This document shows positions 47,116 to 59,185 of a DNA stretch of 64,000 nt, in pieces. The stretch spans positions 62,001-126,000 of the forward strand of contig JAEVLN010000031.1 in assembly GCA_018350325.1 (NCBI GenBank), written 5' to 3'. The notes below the pieces were generated by a model, which was given only the letters and a program-made list of their open reading frames with translations, had not been told where the DNA came from and ran no database searches. This DNA is from Globodera rostochiensis (taxonomy: Eukaryota; Nematoda; Chromadorea; Rhabditida; Heteroderidae). Position numbers and translations under genes: made by a program. Numbering within the stretch: position 1 is the first letter of the stretch; every line of letters starts with the position of its first letter.

Positions 47116-47462
47116 GATGGGGTGCGTTGATGACCAAATTACTCTAACCGTCTGACTCTCTCTTTTTGTCACACTATTTCTTCAAAAAATAAAATGTTCA
47201 AAAAAGTAACTAAAAAAATATTAGATGGGGTGCGTTGATGACCAATATCTGCCTCTCTCTTTTTAGCACACTATTTCTTCAAAAATAAAATTTTCAGAAA
47301 AAACTAAAACAATTTTTAGATGGGGTGCGTTCATGCCCAAATTACTCTCACCGCCCCACTCTCTCTTTTTAGCACACTATTTCTTCAAAAAATAAAAATT
47401 TCTAAAATTAAACTAAAACAATTTTTAGATGGGGTGCGTTCATGTCCAAATTACTCTCGCCG
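47116..47462 (+). repeat. Tandem repeat, 3.3 units of 95-109 bp
   Basis: Units start at 47116, 47224, 47319 and 47428 with GATGGGGTGCGTT(G/C)ATG, each followed by CTCTCTTTTT and CACACTATTTCTTCAAAAA. The last unit is truncated at about 35 bp. Confidence 0.88.
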
Positions 47463-47481
47463 CAAATTTTATTCTTTTGAT

Positions 47482-47560
47482 TAAACGACAGGTGAATATT
47501 TTCTTGTGATTCGGCATTTAGCATTCCTTGACCAGTCAGGAAGGGGCCGATGTTTTGTAA
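47482..47560 (-). CDS. MDS next to the tandem array
   Basis: The minus frame LQNIGPFLTGQGMLNAESQE then NIHLSF is free of stops. Confidence 0.48.
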
Positions 47561-47751
47561 TCTTTTCGTCGATGTTTATATTAATAATTTTCGTTAAAAA
47601 ATCCCCGCTTTTTAAATTTTATCAATAAATGAGAAAAAGGTTTGTTTAAACATAATTATTGTATTTAATTGGACAAATTTATGCAGTTAGAATAAATATA
47701 CAAAGTTTTAATTTGATTTTTGGGTAGGTAAAGCATGAAAACAATTATAAA

Positions 47752-47806
47752 CGTCTTGCTGCAGCCGTTTCCATCAGGTCAAACAAAAGTTTTGGCATAA
47801 ATTTCT
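47752..47806 (-). CDS. Putative MDS
   Basis: The minus frame KFMPKLLFDLMETAAARRL is free of stops. Confidence 0.42.
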
Positions 47807-48223
47807 TGAAATTTATTTATTTTTAACTTTCTAAAAATAAATATATATTTGATGAGATTTTAAATTTTTATAATTTTTAAAAATCATTTTATCTTGACAA
47901 TGCACATAATTGCTATTCATCTTCCTTCATCCGTCTAGTATTTATTCTATTTATGAAAATAAATTAAAATTTTCCATTTTTAATTTTGTTAATGGGAAGT
48001 TTGGGTATTTTTCAGTTTATTTATTGAGAAAATATCTTTTAATTTTTTTCTCAACACATATTTTCTAACTAGATTGTGCTTTTGTGTCACTACGTGAATT
48101 CTTTAATATTCGTATTCAAAAATCTTTACAATTATTTATTAAGTTCATTATTAATGTAATAGATTTTTGTTTTTGAAGAAAAAAATTGTTTAATTAAACA
48201 TAAATAAATTTTACTGCTTTTGT

Positions 48224-48347
48224 AAAAAATCATAAGGTCGCATTGCATAAAGCCGATATCGTGTTGAACTTGCAACATTAAACGCAGACAATGATCGACT
48301 GGTTTTAAATTTAGTATTTTAATGAGTGGCCATATAATTGTAAACAC
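48224..48347 (-). CDS. Putative MDS
   Basis: The minus frame IIWPLIKILNLKPVDHCLRL then MLQVQHDIGFMQCDLMIF is open under the standard code. Confidence 0.42.
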
Positions 48348-48584
48348 TCTTACACTTTTAATAAAGATTCTGCTCCCAAGGTGAATATTAAAACGCTCGA
48401 CTTACCCAATTATATATTGTTATTTTATTTTAATTTTTTCGTTGAATTAATGCAATTGAAAAATTGAAATTTTCTTGCCATATGGTTGCGCATTTGATTC
48501 ATTGGTCTCGACATAATCTGGGGAAATTATTTTTTAATTTTTTTATTATAACTCTACTTTAATTTTATTTATGTATTTTTACAA

Positions 48585-48680
48585 TGTTGAACTGGTTTGG
48601 AATTTTTTATGCTCTATGGCTTTGAACGCATACCAAACCGCAGTCAAAACGATCTTGCGCACGACTCTTGATCATTGAGT
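48585..48680 (-). CDS. Putative MDS
   Basis: Two minus frames compete: ECDDSMIKSRAQDRFDCGLV then CVQSHRA, and RKIVLTAVWYAFKAIEHKKF. Confidence 0.4.
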
Positions 48681-49179
48681 CATCGCACTCTTATATAAAA
48701 TTTTCAACTTTAGTAATTAAAAAAAGTTGTTGGTTCATTTTTTATGGTTACCTAAAAACATTTGTTTACTTATTTAAAAAATTAAATTGATCGTTTGTTA
48801 ATCATTTGCTGAGAACAATTGATGTTAAGATACCGTTAACATAAACAAACAATTGAACGTTATTTTGTTGTAGGCTATATAATACGCTATCTTTTGCAAT
48901 TGATGATAATTTAAAATTAATATTGTCTTTTTTATTTTTGTTTTAAAATTGTTAAATTCATTTTTTGGATATTTGCAGAGTTAGAGGTGGTCATGTCTGC
49001 AATTTTGGTTTAAATTTTAAAGCAAGCAATTCGATGTTTTCAATCTGATACATATTGATATTTTTTTATTTATGAGAATATAACTAGTATTGATTTGTTT
49101 TTTGTATGCTTTTAAAAATTTAAACTTTCATCACTTATTGTTATGTCTTTGATTGAACAACAGGTTCATTCTTTTTAAA

Positions 49180-49330
49180 AAAAACCGACCCTCCAACTAA
49201 TTGGACTAACCTCCTGACTTCTCCAGGGTTAATTTTACTTGTGTCTTAAAACATTATATATTTTCCGACAATGAAGTTGAATTCAGAATGCCCAGTTTAC
49301 CGCCATAGTTACCAGTTGAAGTAAACTTAT
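49180..49330 (-). CDS. Putative MDS pair
   Basis: Minus frames FTSTGNYGGKLGILNSTSLS (49268-49325) and PGEVRRLVQLVGGS (49187-49230) are both free of stops. Confidence 0.42.
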
Positions 49331-49558
49331 TGTTTTTTGTATGTTTTTGACAACGATTATTAGTATCTTTTTATACATTAAATTATTCAGAGCTGTTGCA
49401 AATTTTTCTTCTTATATTATCCATGTGCTGTAAATGCATTAAGATTAGGAAATTGCAAATAGAAATTCATTAAAAATTCAAATATTTAATTAAGTAACTA
49501 ATTGTTTTGAAAAAGAAGATGAGATTCTTTTTTCATGATAAATTGACCATTTATCAAT

Positions 49559-50159
49559 CGTGCTGGGTCGTTTCGCAAAATCCGCCACTATGGGCGTTTC
49601 GCAAAATCCGCCACATAGGCGTTCCGCAAAATCCGCCATTTATTTTAATTTAAACAATTTTATTCAAAATTTATTTACATCAAAAATTAATGTTTACACG
49701 AATGTTTAAGCTTAAGCTTAACGAACCCGGGAGGCTTAGGCCTTAACGAACCCCAAGCCAGGGTGGTTTAGGCCTAAGCCTAATAAGTCTCCAACTTTTC
49801 CCCATTCTCTATGGCTTTGGAGTTACTTAAAAAAGTAGGTTTTCTTATTTTTAAAAAAGATTTCAACAGATTCAAAAACCGATTTATCTCAAATGCAGAT
49901 TATATTCATTTTTATATATTTTTTAAATAATATAATTTAATAATATTTTTAGTGATTTTGAAAGCCCATCCATAGTGGCGGATTTTGCGAAACGCCCATA
50001 GTGGCGGATTTTGCGAAACGCCCATGTGGCGGATTTTGCGAAACGCCCAAAGTGGCGGATTTTGCGAAACGCCCAAAGTGGCGGATTTTGCGAAGCGCCC
50101 AAAGTGGCGGATTTTGCGAAACGCCCATAGTGGCGGATTTTGCGAAACGACCTAGCACC
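49559..50159. mobile_element. Foldback (MULE-like) transposon with tandem-repeat arms
   Basis: The left arm holds 3 and the right arm 7 copies of a 26-bp unit GGCGGATTTTGCGAAACGCC with spacer, in opposite orientation. The outer ends pair as CGTGCTGGGTCGTTTCGC against GGTGCTAGGTCGTTTCGC. Both ends are flanked by TTTATCAAT (49550-49558 and 50160-50168), a perfect 9-bp duplication as made by Mutator-type transposases. The middle (49640-49970) has no gene but contains AGGCTTAGGCCTTAACGAACC-type short repeats. Non-autonomous. Short ORFs through the arms are repeat translations. Confidence 0.88.
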
Positions 50160-50489
50160 TTTATCAATGATGCAGAACGTTCCATTATTGATTTTGTTTA
50201 CTGTCTTTTAATTTAATATCATCTGTGGTTGTTGAGCTGTAGCTACCTATTACTCATTCAAAAGCAAATATTTAAGTCAAATCTCAATAGTTATTTTAAA
50301 AAAAATTTTCATTAAGGAATGGACTTGAGAATTTATATTTAGTTGAACAAATTTGTTTATTTTTTGAAATGATTATAAATGAAGAGCAATATAAAAAATT
50401 AGTCTAATTCATTTTTTTGAAAAATTTGTTTAGTGTTTGTTTAACAATTTTTTGTTTATAATATATATTAAGTTAACCTTAATGTCTCT

Positions 50490-50536
50490 CATGAATGCTC
50501 CTGCGCTGATTTGTACACACAGGGACAAATATTTTG
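50490..50536 (-). CDS. Putative MDS
   Basis: The minus frame CPCVYKSAQEHS then TGA (Trp) ETLR. Confidence 0.33.
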
Positions 50537-50769
50537 GTACAAATTATTTTTTTAATATTTATGGATCATTAAAATTAAATAAGTTAATTCAATAAATTGG
50601 TTTTTCTAATAATTTATTTATAAAAGATTTTTATCGATTATTTTTATAATGTTGTCATATTGATTATATAGTTTTAACATTTTTTTCTTAGTTATAATTG
50701 CGTGTTTATATTGCGCAAATTTTATGCTTTAAGGCTAATTTGAGCTTTCTGTAGATTACTAAAGATTCA

Positions 50770-50832
50770 GCTATAATTTTGATGGCGCTCCAAGTCATGC
50801 TCTTCTTCCGCTAACAAGCGTTCTCCGGTTTG
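50770..50832 (-). CDS. Putative MDS, charged
   Basis: The minus frame QTGERLLAEEEHDLERHQNY then S is free of stops and reads like a coiled coil. Confidence 0.5.
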
Positions 50833-51310
50833 TGTTTTATGTCTTGGTTTGTTTATTATATATATATATATAATTTCTTTCGTTTATATTTTTTGTATTT
50901 CAACACATTTAAACTCATCTTTATTCAATTTATGCTTTCAGCTTAACGAAGGCTTATGTTGTTTAAAAAAGGAAACTTTATATTTCTCTTGAATGGTCAT
51001 TAAAGTATTGTTGCTAAAGCTATCATTAATCGGGATTTAATTTTGTTGTATGATTAAAGTTTTTAATAGTTATTTTTCTGCTGGAGTATATTAGTTGTTA
51101 TGTGTTATTTATTAGTCAAATTATATATAAAATCAAATTCCATTGCTTGAGGCAAATTAATTTTTACGAACAGCATGTTGCACCTTTTTTGGTGATTTAC
51201 CACTCTATAAGTTCAAGACTCAAGACAATTATTTGTATTTAAATTAAATTTTAGAAGGTATGCTTTTATATCTATTCATAATAAAAATATAATTTAAAGG
51301 ACAATAAGAT

Positions 51311-51440
51311 TTATTTTATTTTATTTTGTTGCAGGCCAAGCGTTTTCTCGAATTTAGTTTTTTTCCATTTCTTAAATAAAGTCTGTTGATATACAATTAA
51401 CTCTTCTCTAGGTGTTTCGCAAAGTCTTAGGCTGTAAAAA
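51311..51440 (-). CDS. Putative MDS
   Basis: The minus frame LRLCETPREELIVYQQTLFK then KWKKTKFEKTLGL is open under the standard code. Confidence 0.42.
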
Positions 51441-51824
51441 TATAGAATGTGTAAATTAATATATATTATATTCAAATAAATATTTATACGTGGATTTATT
51501 TTTATCATTTATAATTAATATATTAAAAAATGGAAGATGCTTTTTATGAGTTCAGTAGATGTTAATTCTTTAATTGATTTTAGTGATTAACCCAAAATTG
51601 TTAAAAACATAAACATCCTATATGTTTTTAGAGTTTTTAAGTTTTTAAAATTTTGGAAATTTTCAAAAGTCCTATTCGTTTTTAAATCAAATAAATTAAC
51701 CATTTGAATTCTAGATGATTAATTTTAGGTTAAAAATATTTTATCTTTACGTATAAACAAATAAATACTTATAGTTTCCTCACTTCTTGAATTTATTTTA
51801 AACTGTTTTTTTTTAAATTTTAAA

Positions 51825-51872
51825 CGAGTTGGGCGTCCCGGCAGTAAACGAGAGCTGGATTTGCTTTAAGAT
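51825..51872 (-). CDS. Putative MDS
   Basis: The minus frame LKANPALVYCRDAQLV is free of stops. Confidence 0.4.
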
Positions 51873-52101
51873 TATTCAGATTCTTATTATAATTTTGTTT
51901 ATAAAATATTAATTATAAAATTTCATTTATACGTTAAAATTTTTTAATTATATTCAAGGCTCAATGCCCTTAAAGTTTTGCTGAATGTTTTATTTTTAAT
52001 GAATTTTATATACCTGGTTTAGGCGAAATTATTTTTCCATTAACCTTTACATAAATTGATATTTCCCATTACCTTTAAAAGTTTTGTAACGATTTAATGA
52101 G

Positions 52102-52274
52102 TTCAATTAAGAAAGAACAAAAACTGTGTAATTTCAATTAAGAAAGAACAAAAACTGTGTAACTCTTATTTACATTGTTCTCCGTCAGTCACTTATTACA
52201 ATTTTGGGCTACCTAAACAGAATGTGTTTTCTTTCATATAATAATTTTGGGTTACCTAAACAGAATGTATTTTC
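52102..52274. repeat. Two adjacent short tandem duplications (periods 31 and 43 bp)
   Basis: TTCAATTAAGAAAGAACAAA and its continuation repeat at 52102 and 52133 (30 bp, identical). AATTTTGGGCTACCTAAACA and its continuation repeat at 52200 and 52243 (32 bp, two differences). They lie 40 bp apart. Confidence 0.88.
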
Positions 52275-53157
52275 AGGGTTTAATTTAGCCATATTACTTT
52301 AAATTGATATTGTACGCAAAATATTATAATCAATTTAATTTCATTCATGCGTATTACACCATAATACCGTGAATTGTTGTCAATTTCATTATTAAGAAAT
52401 TGTTAACTTTTGTCTGTAATTCTCTTTTAAATATATGACTTAATCATTATTTTTCATAGTATTTTAATTAATTTATTAGCTTTTTAATTTTAAAGCTTTA
52501 TAAGCAACGTTAAGCATTAACTTTTCTTATTATTTTTCTATTTAGAGCGTTTTTATGCTAGTAGAATTAATTTCTAGTTTAATTTACTTGCTTTTCAACA
52601 ATTTTTTTTTGTTTCAAATATAACTCAAAACTAAAAATTAGCTAATTGCAAAATTGGGCCTAATATTAAAACTGTTCCTTTTCAAAATTATTTAATCTAA
52701 TGTTAAAAAGATGCTTTTTCATAAATAATATGACCGATTTTTTTATTTTTTTCTCTTTTCAAAGCGAATTTGATTATTTGTTTTTTATTTTTTATGGCAT
52801 ATGATTTAATGCATGCTTTTGATTAAATTCGGCGTTCATTATTGCCAAACATTTTATATTCACTTATTTTTTTGTATTTATTGAAGGGCATATTTGCTGG
52901 AAGTTGAAGTGTGTACCTATCCTTTTATAAAGATAGCAAAAAAAGAATAAGTTATTATAAATTTTGATTTCTATTTATTGTTTTGTTTAAACCAATTAAT
53001 CGTTTTTTAATAAGCTCTATGTTTCATTAAGTAACAGTTTTTTGTAAATTATTGATACGAGTACACTAATTTATGATGTTATAATATTTAATCATCCGTT
53101 ATTTTATTTTTTAATTAATGTTGAAAATTAATAATCTTTTAATGTATTATGGTGGTC

Positions 53158-53222
53158 CTTTCTCGTTTTTTAATGTTTTCCATCGGCAGCCAGTAGAGTA
53201 ATTGGATCAGCGATAATGATGA
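53158..53222 (-). CDS. Putative MDS
   Basis: The minus frame HSSLSLIQLLYWLPMENIKK then RERTT is free of stops. Confidence 0.42.
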
Positions 53223-53476
53223 ATGATTTATCCGAATTTTTTTTATTGCATAGTTTATAAACAGGTAAGATCACTTAAAAAATTGAAAATAATGATTCTT
53301 TAAAAATATATTATCTTAAGATGGGATTATTTGCGATATCTGTAAAAGGTTAATATAATTTTCATTTATCTTTTATTAATGCTGCCTTTTTTTGTCTAAA
53401 ATATCTATTTATTTAATTTGTCTTTTCTGATTTAACATTAGACATAGACATTTAATAAAATACATTTTTTTAAAAA

Positions 53477-53549
53477 GGTGCAGGCAGGGCCCTTCTTTAA
53501 ATAGTCGGACGGGAAAAGGGAGGCCTGGGTGACCCATTAATACAGTTGA
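53477..53549 (-). CDS. Putative MDS
   Basis: The minus frame STVLMGHPGLPFPVRLFKEG then PCLH is free of stops; a GC-rich island. Confidence 0.48.
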
Positions 53550-54180
53550 CAATTTTGCCAACATTTATTATATTTCACATAAATCGTACAATTTCCTTTA
53601 ATTTCATATTGTTTCCGTTAGTGTTTAACCATAATTTTTTAATTTTTTCGTCACATTCTCTCGCTCATTTTGATTATAATACTATTTTAGCATTTTTTAT
53701 TTTATAATTTTTTATAGGTTTATATTTAATCAAGATTTTTTCACTAAATTTTATTTAAATTTTAATTTCATTATCACTTTTAGTCTTATTCATAGTCTTT
53801 TTCGCGCTAGTCGTGACTCAATACTCAGCTATGTATTTCTAAAATGAATTAATGTCATTATAAACTCATTGCTCCGTTCAGCAAAGATCCCAATTTAAAT
53901 TTATCTGATTGATTATTAGGTAAAAAAAATATTTGTAAAATTAAATGGCGCCCTGTATAAAAATAAAATGAATTTTTTTTTAAATAAATTGTTTTTTTGA
54001 ATGTTCAACAAAACTTTAAAAAATTAACTTTAAATAAAAATCATAACTAAATCTAAAGATGTTGGGTAAAATTATGAATTAAATTCTACACGCTATTTTT
54101 TACCGAGAGCCTTAGAAATATTCTGTAAAAACTGATAGATAAAATTTCAAAATTTTTGAAATATTATAACAAAATAAAAT

Positions 54181-54258
54181 GGTGCGCATCTTATGCCAAA
54201 ACAGCTCTTTTTTATCTCTGGCGTCAATCACGAGGACGGCTTTTGTGCGACGTTAAGC
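54181..54258 (-). CDS. Putative MDS
   Basis: The minus frame RRTKAVLVIDARDKKELFWH then KMRT is stop-free; one TAA (Gln) lies just upstream. Confidence 0.5.
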
Positions 54259-54780
54259 ATTAAGTTTATTTTATTGCAAAAGCTTAGTTATATTATTTAT
54301 ATATTGATATTAATATTTTTGAGTTTTCAATACAATCAATGTAGAAATTTTTTATTTTATTCCTCCCATAAATTTCTCAAATCCTTTTTAATAAATATTT
54401 TTATATTCAGAATTTTTGGTAAAACAAGTAATAAATAAAATAATAATTTAGGTAAATTTATTGATAACAATCATTTTGTATGAATATGTTAATTGGTACC
54501 AGAAAATGTTAACTTTTTGAAAATATCGCGTATTTAGTTTATTTCAATTATACAAAAATGGGGTAAATATTTCGAGCATTTTTATTCGAGCGAGAAATTT
54601 TATTTAAACCCATGAAAATAATTTAAACCTGTCAATCTATTTTATTTTTGTAAATTTTATAATGATCATTTTTACTTTTAATTTAAACGTTAACTCAAGA
54701 AATATGTTTGTTTTTCGATTTTAACATATTCTAAGATAAAACTTTTTTTCACCATTAATTGCATAATTCAGATAATACTT

Positions 54781-54900
54781 GAAATTGCATCAGAATGCGT
54801 GACTTGAGCAGCATTTAGCTTCCGATGGCATGCCCAGCCTCATGGTACGCTGTACGCGTAGTCGTTCGTCCAATTCAGTATGGGCTTCATAGTTCACTTT
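54781..54900 (-). CDS. MDS, 40 codons
   Basis: The minus frame KVNYEAHTELDERLRVQRTM then RLGMPSEAKCCSSHAF is free of stops until a TGA that would be Trp. Confidence 0.55.
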
Positions 54901-55192
54901 AAACAAATAACTTTTTGCTCTTAATTTGAAATGAAGCTTTACTGCCGGGTTGCATGTTAAATTCATATTTATTTTTAATGATTTTTATTTGAAATATAAG
55001 ATAAGTGCTGAAGTGGATTTAATCATTTCCCTTTTAATCTTCGGACTTTATTATGAATTATTTATAATTTAGCGATTAATTTTTAATCAATAGTTTTTAT
55101 TTATTTGTTTCTTTTTACCATTGGATTAAGTAAAAATTTTGTTTATATACTTGAATATGTTAAAATAATTTTTGGATTTTATTAATTTTGCG

Positions 55193-55258
55193 AGTATGGT
55201 CCAATTATACTTTCCACTTTATTAGTTAGCGGGGCTTCAGCCAATTTATTGTTTTGGG
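55193..55258 (-). CDS. Putative MDS
   Basis: The minus frame QNNKLAEAPLTNKVESIIGP is free of stops. Confidence 0.47.
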
Positions 55259-55345
55259 AATTTCATCTTCATTAGTTTTTTCATTAAAGCTAGCTTAAAG
55301 AGAGGAAAATGTTCAGTTTCTTACATTGAACACATTTTATTTCAA

Positions 55346-55412
55346 GCACTATAGCGGCAAGGCTAAAAAGTCATCACAAAAATGCCTCTTCCTTCATATT
55401 CCTTTCCAATAT
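55346..55412 (-). CDS. Putative MDS
   Basis: The minus frame GKEYEGRGIFVMTF is free of stops. Confidence 0.38.
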
Positions 55413-55539
55413 ATTGCTTAGGCGACACATATATAAATTATTATTAATCTAAAATGATTAGTTGTTTATTATTTACATGTATTTTATTGCTTATTTTATT
55501 TCTATAATTTGATAATAATTATCTAGTAACATTTGAATT

Positions 55540-55788
55540 GATATTTTTGTAATAACTGGAGTAATATGATTCAAAAAATTTTCATATATATATTCTTGGA
55601 TATGAAGTAATTTATGATTCAGACTCGCACCAGTGTATTTGATATTCTGGGTGTTCCAACGTCTTTTGAAACCATTCAACCACTTCAATATAATTATAGC
55701 TCCTCCTTCTTAAAATGCATATAATTCAAAACCGTCCGTTGTTTCCGAAATTCCTGGGCACATCCCGGTCGCAAAACTATTCGAAGTC
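55540..55788 (-). CDS. Long minus-coding island (one or two MDSs)
   Basis: The frame runs DFE-TAG-FCDRDVPRNFGNNGRF-TGA, then EVVEWFQKTLEHPEYQIHWC and ESES-TAA-ITSYPRIYIW. The reading is continuous in one frame with each conventional stop used as Gln or Trp. A different minus frame is open under the standard code for 65 codons (MKWLNGFKRRWNTQNIKYTG), but is less well balanced. Confidence 0.5.
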
Positions 55789-56104
55789 TTTTTTAGTTTT
55801 ATATTTTGTTGTTTTTAACAATTTATTTGAAGTAGTAAATTTCAGATTTTATTCTAAAGATTTTAATATTAAACTCGGCGTTGTGACTTTGTATATATTT
55901 ATGTTACAGTTAGTTTAGTTTTTGTAGTACAGTTTATCAATTTACATTTTGTTTATCGTAGTTTGTCGCGTCGTTTTGTTTTGGCTTTTCTGGAACAGGA
56001 ATAGATGTAAAAATAAATAAGAAAAAAATCACGATTTAATGTTATTGCACAACTGTTTTATAACCTTGGTTTTTTCAAATATTATTGAATTTCTTATTAC
56101 TATG

Positions 56105-56173
56105 GGTCTCCTGAGATCAATTCAGGTCCGTTTCGTCTGCTGCCGAAGAGTTGATTGAAGATGCTTCTGCTTC
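56105..56173 (-). CDS. Putative MDS, acidic
   Basis: The minus frame EAEASSINSSAADETDLN then TGA (Trp) SQET. Confidence 0.48.
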
Positions 56174-57057
56174 AATAATATATTATTTAATTAATTTAAA
56201 CAAATTTTTGATTTTTTATTTTATTACATGAGAAGATTATATCATATTTGTATTAGATTATTTTGAAATAATCAATTATTTATGTTGAAATGCCCGATTT
56301 AACGCACTCGCATTATTGGTAATACTTTTTTATAATAGAAATTTGTGTGTAAGTGTTAAGCTAACGAATAAAATGATAATTATTTGGCACAGTTATCAAA
56401 TAAGACTCAAAGTTTTAAAACATAAAACGTTTTTTTAGCTTTTTTATTTTATGCTGTTTTTTGTTAAGATTTTATTTTTGCCTAAGCAACTTGCTTGATT
56501 ATTCAAATAAATTTATAATTTTTGAAAATTTATTATTTTAGGTATATTAAATTAATAAATATTTTTTGATTGTATCTTTTATAATTGCCATTTTATTTTA
56601 TTATGAGTTTAATATTTCAGTTTACTTGATAAATTTTATATTTTTCTTGTGTCATTTCATTTTAGCATAATTCTTTTAAATTTTTTAACCTTTTTGCTTG
56701 GAAATATTTAAAGCCAATTTTCAATTATTTATTTCGTAATAAAACATACATATTCAATTCAGTTGTGGTTATAATAAATTACATATGAGCTACTTTTTTT
56801 TATCTTTGCACGCAAATTAGCCATATTTTATTTTTAAATGTTTCAAATATTCTTACATTATTTTATGGAATTTTGTATAATTGTTAAAAAACACAAACGC
56901 GTATTTTGCCGTATTTATTATAAGATTGGCGTGTCGATTGATTTAGTAGTTCTTGGTATTATTTTGCATATTTTATTCGTGGTATGGATTGTATTTGATT
57001 TTCATTTCTCAAATATTTAAATAAAGTGATACATTTTTTATTAGATAAATTAGTCTA

Positions 57058-57128
57058 CCGGATCAGATCAACCCTTCCTCGCAATCCCCCAAAACCCAGT
57101 AATATGGGTGGGTTCTGTATTCATGTCT
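57058..57128 (-). CDS. Putative MDS
   Basis: The minus frame HVSSDMNTEPTHITGFWGIA then RKG-TGA-SDPVD; other frames also plausible. Confidence 0.35.
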
Positions 57129-57557
57129 GATGATACGTGTCTTAATAAAACATTAAAAAATATTTTAGAAGAAATTAGTATAATTGCAAATTATCCTATT
57201 TTTAATATTTTATTTTGAATTAATTCAAGAGGTACTTTTATTCATATGCAGATAATAAAATTAAAATCATACGTAAATTCAAAAGTACTTTTCATGTTAA
57301 TACAACAGATTTTCATAGCTTGTTTTGAGGAATTAAATACTATTAATGCAAAAGCAATTGATAAAATTCTCGAGTGAAAAATATTTTGAAACTACGAATT
57401 ATTGAGGAGAATATGAATTTGGTATTTATTAATGAATTTAAAGAACCAGTTTTATTAAAAGACAAAGAATTCTTTTAACCTTTAAAGAATATACTCTATA
57501 CAATATCAATTCAATTTTTTTAAAATTCACATTTATGTCTCAAAATCGATTAAAATA

Positions 57558-57720
57558 AAAAACAGCCATTCTCTCCATCCGCTCGCTGTAGCAATCCAAA
57601 TGGCTGCTTTTGTTTGCCAGCCAGGGATGGGCGTTCGTTTCCCATCACCGGACGATTTCGTTGCTTTGTGAGGGGGGAATGCAATTAATATCGATTTCAA
57701 GATACTTTAAAAAGTTTAAA
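57558..57720. mobile_element. MITE-like repeat, copy 3 (fragment)
   Basis: Matches the reverse complement of about 8820-8970: CCGCTCGCTG(T/C)AGCAAT, then a block with GCCAGCC and GGGATGGGCG, then a short G run and ATATCGATTT. Flanks beyond this segment do not match. Confidence 0.62.
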
Positions 57721-58084
57721 AAATATTAGGTATTTTTTTTATTTCAAAAAATTAGTTGTATTCATTTCCCTAAATGTTCTGGAGATGACGAGTGAATTTA
57801 GTTGAAGTTCTTTGTAAATGATTAAAGGAAAAGAAAAAATATTTATTTTTAGTAAAGTTCTTTTTAATAATGTATTAATTTTTGTATATTTCATTTGCCA
57901 CTGTTTGGTATTTTTTTTTAAATTTTATTTATTTATAATATGTAATTTAAATAAAAACAGTAGGTATATTCATTTTTATAAAATTTTTTGATGAATTATT
58001 TAGATTTGTTCATCTGAATCATACTTAAACTTTTTAATGTATATTTATTTATGCAATAGCATTTTTGTTAAAAGGTGAAACCAG

Positions 58085-58420
58085 CTGGCACTGAACATAT
58101 GGCATTGGTCGTGAATAATAATAATTTAAATGACAATGAGTATAAACATTGGCACGTTGGCCCATTTCTTACAAAGATTGGGTCCGGCTTTATATGTATG
58201 AATATTATACAACAAATATAATAAAACAAACAACAATAATTGCTTATAAAAATGATTTCAAAATATCATATTTTAATTAATAATTATTTAAAACTGCCAA
58301 AAATGTATTATTCGCCCTGCTGCATCAATTACATTTATAATCAATGTAATGTTAATCTTTGCATTGACTACGAGTTTAACAGGACGAAGAACGACAACAT
58401 TCTGATGCCGGAAGCATAAT
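58085..58420 (-). CDS. Putative MDS pair
   Basis: Islands 58140-58200 (YKAGPNLCKKWANVPMFILI) and 58290-58420 (VLRPVKLVVNAKINITLIIN then VIDAAGRII), minus strand, stop-free. Frames are composition-based. Confidence 0.36.
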
Positions 58421-58628
58421 ATCTCTTGATTATAAATAATAAGTCCTAATCATTAAAAAAGTTGCAATTTTATAAAAAGATGTGAAAAAAATACGCGTAT
58501 GCAATCATAAAAGAGGATTAATGCAAGTATTAAAAAATAATGCAAAAAAAAGAAAGTTGAGTTTAAATATTCTATTTTTTCAGACTAAATTAATGATAAA
58601 TCAGTTTATATATGGAATGAATCATTCT

Positions 58629-58668
58629 GCATTCACACAACCAACAAAACGAAATTTTGTGTGAATGC
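58629..58668. repeat. 12-bp perfect hairpin
   Basis: GCATTCACACAA, a 16-nt spacer, then TTGTGTGAATGC. Could be an inverted pointer pair or a structured RNA element; nothing else supports either. Confidence 0.6.
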
Positions 58669-58699
58669 TGTTTTCTTTTATTTTTGATTAATTTCAAAT

Positions 58700-58768
58700 T
58701 TTATTTGATTTACCTATGCCTTTTTCTATTGTTGCGAGTTCCAGATTAATTAGTTCGCACCATGCAAA
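58700..58768 (-). CDS. Putative MDS
   Basis: The minus frame FAWCELINLELATIEKGIGK then SNK is free of stops. Confidence 0.45.
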
Positions 58769-59185
58769 GTTTTTTTTATGAATTTATATTTTTATTTTTG
58801 GTTTATTTTTTTCTTTTCTTAATTTAATGTCAAATTCCAAGCTTTGTAACGAGTTTATTTTATTAAGAAATTCGGCAGGAAAGTTTATTGAATTAAACAT
58901 TTTTTTTCATACTAAATATTTCGAATATCAATAATATAGTTGAAATATTATATATTGTATTAAATTGTTAAAGAATAATGTTTATTATTTTTTGCTTTAA
59001 ATAGTTGGATTTTTTCTGTTATTTTATGCAAAATCCACCTTAAATTTGTTCAAAATTTTTTTGTCTTTGCTATTATTTTAATATTTGTATTATAATTTTG
59101 CATTTTTTTAAATTAATTGGTTAAATATGCATTGGATTTTTGTAAAAAAATATTATAAAATATTAATTATTTGTAAAGCTACCAA

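Noticed and set aside
49949..50216. Two overlapping ORFs with repeating GRFAKSATMGVSQNPP-like pattern
   Set aside because: Both are translations of the 26-bp minisatellite in the foldback arm.
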